Below, in pieces: positions 59,758 through 64,000 of a stretch of 64,000 nt of DNA. Location: the NCBI RefSeq assembly GCF_000718135.1, contig NZ_JOEM01000022.1:62001-126000 (forward strand), in the 5' to 3' direction. The notes below the pieces were generated by a model that saw nothing but the letters and a program-made list of their open reading frames with translations, searched no databases and was not told the DNA's origin. The translations under genes and the position numbers were made by a program. Source of the stretch: Streptomyces cyaneofuscatus. GTDB lineage: Bacteria > Actinomycetota > Actinomycetes > Streptomycetales > Streptomycetaceae. Each line of letters opens with the position of its first letter. The stretch's first letter is position 1.

Positions 59758-60101
59758 AGCGTGGCGTCCGGGTCGAGCGGCGAGACAACCGAGATAGAGG
59801 GCACCAAATACAGATATATCGCCCCAGTGGATTCATCGGACCGGCACGCCGCGCGCGATCCGGCACGCTGAGGCGCGCGACGGGGCCGGGAAAGCGTCAG
59901 CTGGGGACGCGGGGGCCGCTGTGAACGCAGGTGAAGGTGTTCCATGTGGTGCCGCACCCGGAGAGCCTAACGCGACTCTCTTGACGAATTCTTTACGGGG
60001 GGTGCGTTTCGGGTTCTCGGCGCGAATGCGGCATGACGTCGGGCCGCCGCCCTGCTCAGGGCAGCACGGCTCAGGGCAGTACAGCTCAGGGCAGCACGGT
60101 C
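59758..60101. other. Intergenic region upstream of the mnh operon
   Basis: No supported gene. It is locally AT-rich (ATACAGATATATCG near 59806, GAATTCTTTACGG near 59984), in contrast to the flanks, which fits promoter DNA for the minus-strand mnh operon. On the minus strand, TTAGGCT near 59967 could serve as a -10 element. The right end contains a 15-bp tandem repeat. Confidence 0.5.
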
Positions 60102-60114
60102 TCAGGGCAGCACG
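60054..60114. repeat. 15-bp tandem repeat, four copies
   Basis: Unit GCTCAGGGCAGCACG begins at 60054, 60069, 60084 and 60099 (the last copy with one inserted base). It runs into the last codons of the ridA-like gene, whose end at 60102 lies inside the array. Confidence 0.8.
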
Positions 60115-60503
60115 GCGATCCCGTCGATCTCGACCATCGCCTGTTCGTCCCAGAGCCGGGCCACCCCGATGACGGCCATCGCCGGGTAGTCGCGCCCGGC
60201 CAGCCGGCGCCAGATCCGGCCGAGTTCGGAGGCGTGGGAGCGGTAGTCGGCCACATCGGTGGCGTACACCGTGACGCGGACCAGGTCGGCGGGGGCGCCG
60301 CCCGCCGCGTGCAGGGCGGTGAGCAGGTTGGTCAGCGCGGTGGCGAACTGTTCGGGCAGGCCGGCGCCGACGACCTTGCCGTCCGGGTCGAGGGCGGTCT
60401 GCCCGGCGAGGAAGACCAGATGGCCACCGGTGGCGACGACGGCGTGCGAGAAGCCGGTGGGCGGGGAGAGTTCGGAGGGATTGATCCGGTGCGACGGGCT
60501 CAT
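60102..60503 (-). CDS. RidA/YjgF/UK114-family protein
   Basis: A 133-residue RidA-family trimeric protein. VVATGGHLVFLAGQTALDPD, GGAPADLVRVTVYATDVADY and PAMAVIGVARLWDEQAMVEI are characteristic, although the usual catalytic Arg region (R in PARxxxxV) is replaced by PAMAVIGV, so imine deaminase activity is doubtful. ATG at 60503 overlaps the acyl-CoA dehydrogenase stop (ATGA). Likely part of the same aromatic-acid operon. Confidence 0.85.
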   Translation of the reverse strand: MSPSHRINPSELSPPTGFSHAVVATGGHLVFLAGQTALDPDGKVVGAGLPEQFATALTNLLTALHAAGGAPADLVRVTVYATDVADYRSHASELGRIWRRLAGRDYPAMAVIGVARLWDEQAMVEIDGIAVLP

Positions 60504-61651
60504 ACGTGCGGCTCCTGGGCGGCGGCCGGCACCCCGGCGGCGGACGCGTACAGCTCCTTGGCGATGATGGCGCGCTGCACCTCACTGGCGCCCTCGTAGA
60601 TCCGCGGCGCGCGGACCTCGCGGTAGAGGTGTTCGAGCAGATGGCCGCGGCGCAGAGCACGCGCGCCGTGGAGTTGGACGGCGGTGTCGACGACGTACTG
60701 CGCGGTCTCGGTGGCGTACAGCTTGGCCATCGCGGCGCGGCGCGGCACGCCGCTCTCCCCCGCGTCGTACGCCGCGGCCGCCGCGTACACCAGGAGGCGG
60801 GCGGCCTCGGTGCGGGTGGCCATCTCGGCGACCTGGTGGCTGACGGCCTGGAGGTCGCTCAGCGGACCGCCGAACGCGGTGCGGGTGGCGGTGTGGGCCA
60901 CGGTGGCGTCGAGGGCGGCGCGGGCCATCCCGACGGCGAAGGCGCCGACGCTGGGCCGGAAGAGGTTGAGGGTGTCCATCGCGACCCGGAAGCCCCGGTC
61001 GGGTTCGCCGAGGACGTCGTCGGCGGTGACCGGTACGCCGTCGAACTCCAGGGTGCCGATGGGGTGCGGGGAGAGCATGTCGAGGGCCTGGCCGGTGAGC
61101 CCGGGGCGGTCGGCGGGGACCAGGAAGGCGGTGATGCCGCGTGAGCCGGCGCCGGGGGTGGTGCGGGCGAAGACGGTGGCGAAGTCGGCCTCGGGGGCGT
61201 TGGAGATCCAGCACTTCTCGCCGGTGAGCCGCCAGCCGCCGGAGGTGGGTTCGGCGGCCAGGGACAGGGCCCCGGCGTCGGACCCGGCGCCCGGCTCGCT
61301 CAGCGCGAAGGCCGCGACCGCCCGGCCGGCCCGGACCTCGGGGAGCCAGCGTTCGCGCTGGGCGGGGGTGCCCGCCCGGACGACCGGCGTGGTGCCGAGG
61401 CCCTGGAGGGCGAGCGCGGTCTCGGCCTCGGTGCAGCCCCGGGCCAGGGACTCCCGCAGCAGGCACAGGTCCAGCGCGCCGGAGGAGAACATCCGTTCCA
61501 GCAGGCCCAGCTCGCCGAGGGCGGCCAGCAGCGGGCGGTTGACGCGCCCGGGCTCCCCCTTCTCCGCCAGCGGGCGCAATTGCTGTTCGGCGAGGGTGCA
61601 CAGCTCCTCGCACCAGGCGGTCTGTGCCGGTTCGAGGGAGAATGCCGTCAT
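60500..61651 (-). CDS. Acyl-CoA dehydrogenase
   Basis: A 383-residue flavoprotein. AFALSEPGAGSDAGALSLAA and the GEKCWISNAPEAD segment are FAD/substrate motifs; the C-terminal YREVRAPRIYEGASEVQRAI carries the catalytic Glu region typical of the family. AGAG upstream of ATG at 61651. Divergent from the CoA ligase gene. Probably oxidises the acyl-CoA made by that ligase or a downstream intermediate. Confidence 0.9.
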   Translation of the reverse strand: MTAFSLEPAQTAWCEELCTLAEQQLRPLAEKGEPGRVNRPLLAALGELGLLERMFSSGALDLCLLRESLARGCTEAETALALQGLGTTPVVRAGTPAQRERWLPEVRAGRAVAAFALSEPGAGSDAGALSLAAEPTSGGWRLTGEKCWISNAPEADFATVFARTTPGAGSRGITAFLVPADRPGLTGQALDMLSPHPIGTLEFDGVPVTADDVLGEPDRGFRVAMDTLNLFRPSVGAFAVGMARAALDATVAHTATRTAFGGPLSDLQAVSHQVAEMATRTEAARLLVYAAAAAYDAGESGVPRRAAMAKLYATETAQYVVDTAVQLHGARALRRGHLLEHLYREVRAPRIYEGASEVQRAIIAKELYASAAGVPAAAQEPHV

Positions 61652-61665
61652 GGCGGCGCCTCTCT

Positions 61666-61717
61666 TGTCGCGTCTCTGCTTTGTCTGTCGCGGCTTTGCC
61701 TGTCGCGTCTCTGCTTT
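61666..61717. repeat. Direct repeats in the divergent promoter region
   Basis: TGTCGCGTCTCTGCTTT occurs at 61666-61682 and again perfectly at 61701-61717, with a degenerate copy (TGTCGCGGCTTTGCC) between at 61686. The array lies between the divergent acyl-CoA dehydrogenase and CoA ligase genes, where a regulator such as the nearby PaaX-type protein could act. Confidence 0.7.
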
Positions 61718-61783
61718 ATCGCGGACTGTTGACTACCGTCACCCGAACGATACGCTCCGAAGGCGACAAGGGGGCGATCCTTG

Positions 61784-63511
61784 ATGGAGCCGAATTCCTC
61801 GCCGAACACGCCCACAGCCGCCGCCGACGCGTCCGTACGCGTCCCCGGTGCGCACACCGACACGTTCGCGCACGACCATCTGCCACCGCCGGAGCAGTGG
61901 CCAAAGCTCCTCCTGGACGATCCCGGGCTGCGTTACCCCGCGCGGCTGAACTGCGGGTACGAGCTGCTGGACCGCACGGTGGAGGAGCGGGGCCCGGACC
62001 GTCCCGCGCTGCGCTCCGCCGACGGGGGCGTCTGGAGCTACGGCGAGCTGCGGGAGACGGTGGACCGCATCGCCCATGTGCTCACCGACGACCTGGGGGT
62101 GGCGCCCGGGAACCGGGTGCTGCTGCGCGGGCCCACCACGCCCTGGCTGGCCGCGTGCTGGCTCGCCGTCATGAAGGCGGGCGCGGTGGCGGTGACCGTA
62201 CTGGCGCAGGCGCGGGCGAGTGAACTGGCCACCATCTGCTCGCTGGCCGAGGTGAGCCACGCCCTGTGCGACGCCCGCTCGGCGGAGGACCTGGCGGAGG
62301 CGGCGAGTCTGGCGGAGGGGGCGGACCTGGCGGAGGCGGACGGGGAGGGCGCGGATCTCGCCAAGACGGACGCGTACAGCCTCCGGACCACCCTGTTCGG
62401 CGGCGACGGCCCCGGCGACCTCACCCGGCTGGCGGCCGCGCACGCCGGCTCCGGCCCGTACCGGGCGGTCGACACGGCCGCCGACGAGGTCGCCCTCATC
62501 GCGTTCACCTCGGGGACCACCGGGCGCCCCAAGGGCTGTATGCACCTCCACCGGGACCTGCTCGCCATCGCCGACACCTTCTCCGCCCGCGTGCTGCGGC
62601 CGCTGTCCGACGACGTGTTCGCGGGCAGCCCGCCGCTCGGCTTCACCTTCGGCCTCGGCGGCCTGCTGGTCTTCCCGCTGCGGGCCGGAGCCTCCACGCT
62701 GCTGCTGGAGCAGGCGGGGCCGCACCATCTGCTGCCCGCGCTGGTACGCCACCGGGTCTCGGTCCTCTTCACCGCGCCGACCGCCTACCGCACGATGCTC
62801 GGCCAGTTGGACGGCCACGACCTCTCCGCCCTGCGCCGCTGCGTGTCGGCCGGGGAGAACCTGCCCGCGGCGACCTGGCAGGCCTGGTTCGAGGCGACCG
62901 GGCTGCGCATCATCAACGGCATCGGGGCGACCGAGCTGCTCCACATCTTCATCTCCGCCGCCGACGACGCCATCCGCCCCGGCACCATCGGCGTCCCCGT
63001 GCCGGGCTGGCAAGCGAAGGTGGTCGACGAGCACGGCGACGAGCTGCCCGACGGCGAGGCGGGGCTGCTCGCCGTACGCGGCCCGGTCGGCTGCCGCTAT
63101 CTCTCCGACCCCCGGCAGACCGAGTACGTCCGGCACGGCTGGAACATGACCGGTGACACCTTCGTCCGTGAACCGGACGGCTACTTCCGTTACGTGGCCC
63201 GCGCCGACGACATGATCATCTCCTCCGGCTACAACATCGCAGGCCCCGAGGTGGAGGACGCCCTGCTACGCCATCCGGAGGTCGCGGAGGCGGCCGTGGT
63301 GGGCCGGTCGGACGAACTGCGCGGAGAGATCGTGGTGGCCCACGCGGTGCTGACCGAGGGCTCGGAGCAGACGGCCGACTCCCTGCGCGCCCATATGAAA
63401 GCCGTGCTGGCCCCGCACAAATGCCCGCGCGTCTTCGTCTTCGAGCAGTCGCTGCCGCGCACCGCGACCGGCAAGCTCCAGCGGTTCCTCCTCCGAGAGG
63501 ACTCCCCCTAG
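61784..63511 (+). CDS. Acyl-CoA synthetase, benzoate/aminobenzoate-CoA ligase-like
   Basis: A 575-residue ANL-superfamily ligase that activates a carboxylic acid through an acyl-AMP. Core motifs: IAFTSGTTGRPKGCMHLHRD (phosphate loop), GIGATELLHIF (adenine motif), HGWNMTGDTFVRE, and PRTATGKLQRF with the catalytic Lys. CMHLHRD and ELLHIF are typical of benzoate-, 2-aminobenzoate- and 4-hydroxybenzoate-CoA ligases. An Ala/Glu/Asp-rich insert with repeated LAE(A/G)ADLAE units lies near residues 165-190. TTG at 61781 is an alternative start. Confidence 0.88.
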   Translation: MEPNSSPNTPTAAADASVRVPGAHTDTFAHDHLPPPEQWPKLLLDDPGLRYPARLNCGYELLDRTVEERGPDRPALRSADGGVWSYGELRETVDRIAHVLTDDLGVAPGNRVLLRGPTTPWLAACWLAVMKAGAVAVTVLAQARASELATICSLAEVSHALCDARSAEDLAEAASLAEGADLAEADGEGADLAKTDAYSLRTTLFGGDGPGDLTRLAAAHAGSGPYRAVDTAADEVALIAFTSGTTGRPKGCMHLHRDLLAIADTFSARVLRPLSDDVFAGSPPLGFTFGLGGLLVFPLRAGASTLLLEQAGPHHLLPALVRHRVSVLFTAPTAYRTMLGQLDGHDLSALRRCVSAGENLPAATWQAWFEATGLRIINGIGATELLHIFISAADDAIRPGTIGVPVPGWQAKVVDEHGDELPDGEAGLLAVRGPVGCRYLSDPRQTEYVRHGWNMTGDTFVREPDGYFRYVARADDMIISSGYNIAGPEVEDALLRHPEVAEAAVVGRSDELRGEIVVAHAVLTEGSEQTADSLRAHMKAVLAPHKCPRVFVFEQSLPRTATGKLQRFLLREDSP

Positions 63512-63520
63512 AGTGATCAC

Positions 63521-64000
63521 GTGGCCGAGCTGCGCACCCCCCGCTCCCTGATCATCACGCTCTACGGCGCCTACGGCCGTCCGGCGGACGGTTCACCCTT
63601 CGCCGTGGCCGAGCTGATCCGCCTGCTGCACGCCGTGGGCGTCGACGCCCCTTCCGTACGCTCCTGCGTCTCGCGGCTCAAGCGGCGCGGGCTGCTGGTC
63701 GCCGCGCGGGCGGCGGACGGGTCGGCGGGGTACGCCCTGTCGCCGGACGCCCGCCAGCTCCTCGACGACGGCGACGCGCGCATCTACGGCCGCCCCTCGC
63801 ACCGGCTGGAGGACGGCTGGGTCCTCGCGGTCTTCTCCGTCCCCGAGGCCGAACGCGCCAAGCGCCACCTGCTCCGCTCCCGGCTGGCCCGCCTCGGCTT
63901 CGGCACGGCGGCCCCCGGGGTGTGGATCGCCCCCGCCGGCCTCTACGAGGAGACCCGGCACACCCTGGAGCGGCTCGAACTCGCCCCGTACGTCGACCTG
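63521..64000 (+). CDS. PaaX-family transcriptional regulator, N-terminal part
   Basis: 160 codons are present; the gene continues beyond the window. GTG start at 63521, 9 bp after the ligase stop. TPRSLIITLYGAYGRPADGS and SVRSCVSRLKRRGLLVAARA form the winged-helix domain typical of PaaX, followed by GWVLAVFSVPEAERAKRHLL. PaaX proteins repress aromatic catabolic genes and respond to aryl-CoA thioesters, which fits the adjacent CoA ligase. Confidence 0.88.
   Translation, partial: MAELRTPRSLIITLYGAYGRPADGSPFAVAELIRLLHAVGVDAPSVRSCVSRLKRRGLLVAARAADGSAGYALSPDARQLLDDGDARIYGRPSHRLEDGWVLAVFSVPEAERAKRHLLRSRLARLGFGTAAPGVWIAPAGLYEETRHTLERLELAPYVDL

Noticed and set aside
57019..59871. 950-codon plus-strand open frame opposite mnhA
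   Set aside because: Asp/Glu/Gly-rich composition is typical of the antisense of membrane-protein genes; the mnh operon on the other strand is unambiguous.

Overview
The window is high-GC actinobacterial DNA, almost certainly from a Streptomyces chromosome. Support for this: strong GC bias at third codon positions, frequent GTG starts, ATGA/GTGA overlaps between cotranscribed genes, a SpoIIE-type multidomain phosphatase, an XRE-MurA fusion, a DmdR/IdeR-type iron box and Streptomyces-type IS remnants. No rRNA gene, convincing tRNA gene or CRISPR array was found.

Layout. 0-3 kb: start of a secreted protein, an alpha/beta hydrolase and an XRE/MurA fusion with its own palindrome. 3-4.8 kb: a decayed, gene-poor stretch with IS debris. 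4.8-8.4 kb: NarL-type two-component system and a LURP-one/scramblase-like protein. 8.4-9.4 kb: broken IS5-like element and a 169-bp MITE. 9.6-11.7 kb: class V PLP enzyme and HAD hydrolase. 11.9-22.1 kb: the most unusual region, a TetR-controlled SAM/sulfur gene set. It holds an NB-ARC regulator, acireductone-dioxygenase-like and MtnB-like proteins that lack canonical metal ligands, two methyltransferases, a cysteine-synthase-fold enzyme, an EamA transporter, an S-adenosylmethionine synthetase, a PfkB/adenosine-type kinase and two candidate small peptides. Three 18-bp palindromes of the same design (7-4-7) lie before the tetR gene, before the mtnB-like operon and before the last small peptide. 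22.3-27.6 kb: a frameshifted ATPase gene, then a choline-to-glycine-betaine operon (betB, APC permease, betA). 27.6-31 kb: AlkB-like dioxygenase and a PAS-GAF-SpoIIE-HATPase phosphatase. 31-34.1 kb: two secreted neocarzinostatin-like proteins behind an iron box. 34.4-53.1 kb: an exopolysaccharide locus with a priming transferase, GDP-fucose synthesis, glycosyltransferases, Wzy, Wzx and Wzz-like proteins, two large secreted beta-propeller/LamG proteins, and a cytidylyltransferase/CDP-alcohol phosphotransferase pair. 53.2-59.8 kb: Mnh/Mrp Na+/H+ antiporter operon. 60.1-64 kb: RidA, acyl-CoA dehydrogenase, benzoate-type CoA ligase and PaaX-type regulator, probably for aromatic acid catabolism.

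How the genes work together. In the 12-22 kb block, MetK would make SAM, the two methyltransferases use it, the kinase could salvage adenosine, the cysteine-synthase-fold enzyme could build a C-S or C-N bond, and EamA could export the product. The TetR protein is the likely switch. The product is unknown. The EPS, Mnh and betaine loci together suggest investment in cell-surface polymer and in salt/osmotic tolerance. All product calls come from reading protein motifs by eye; no database search was run.
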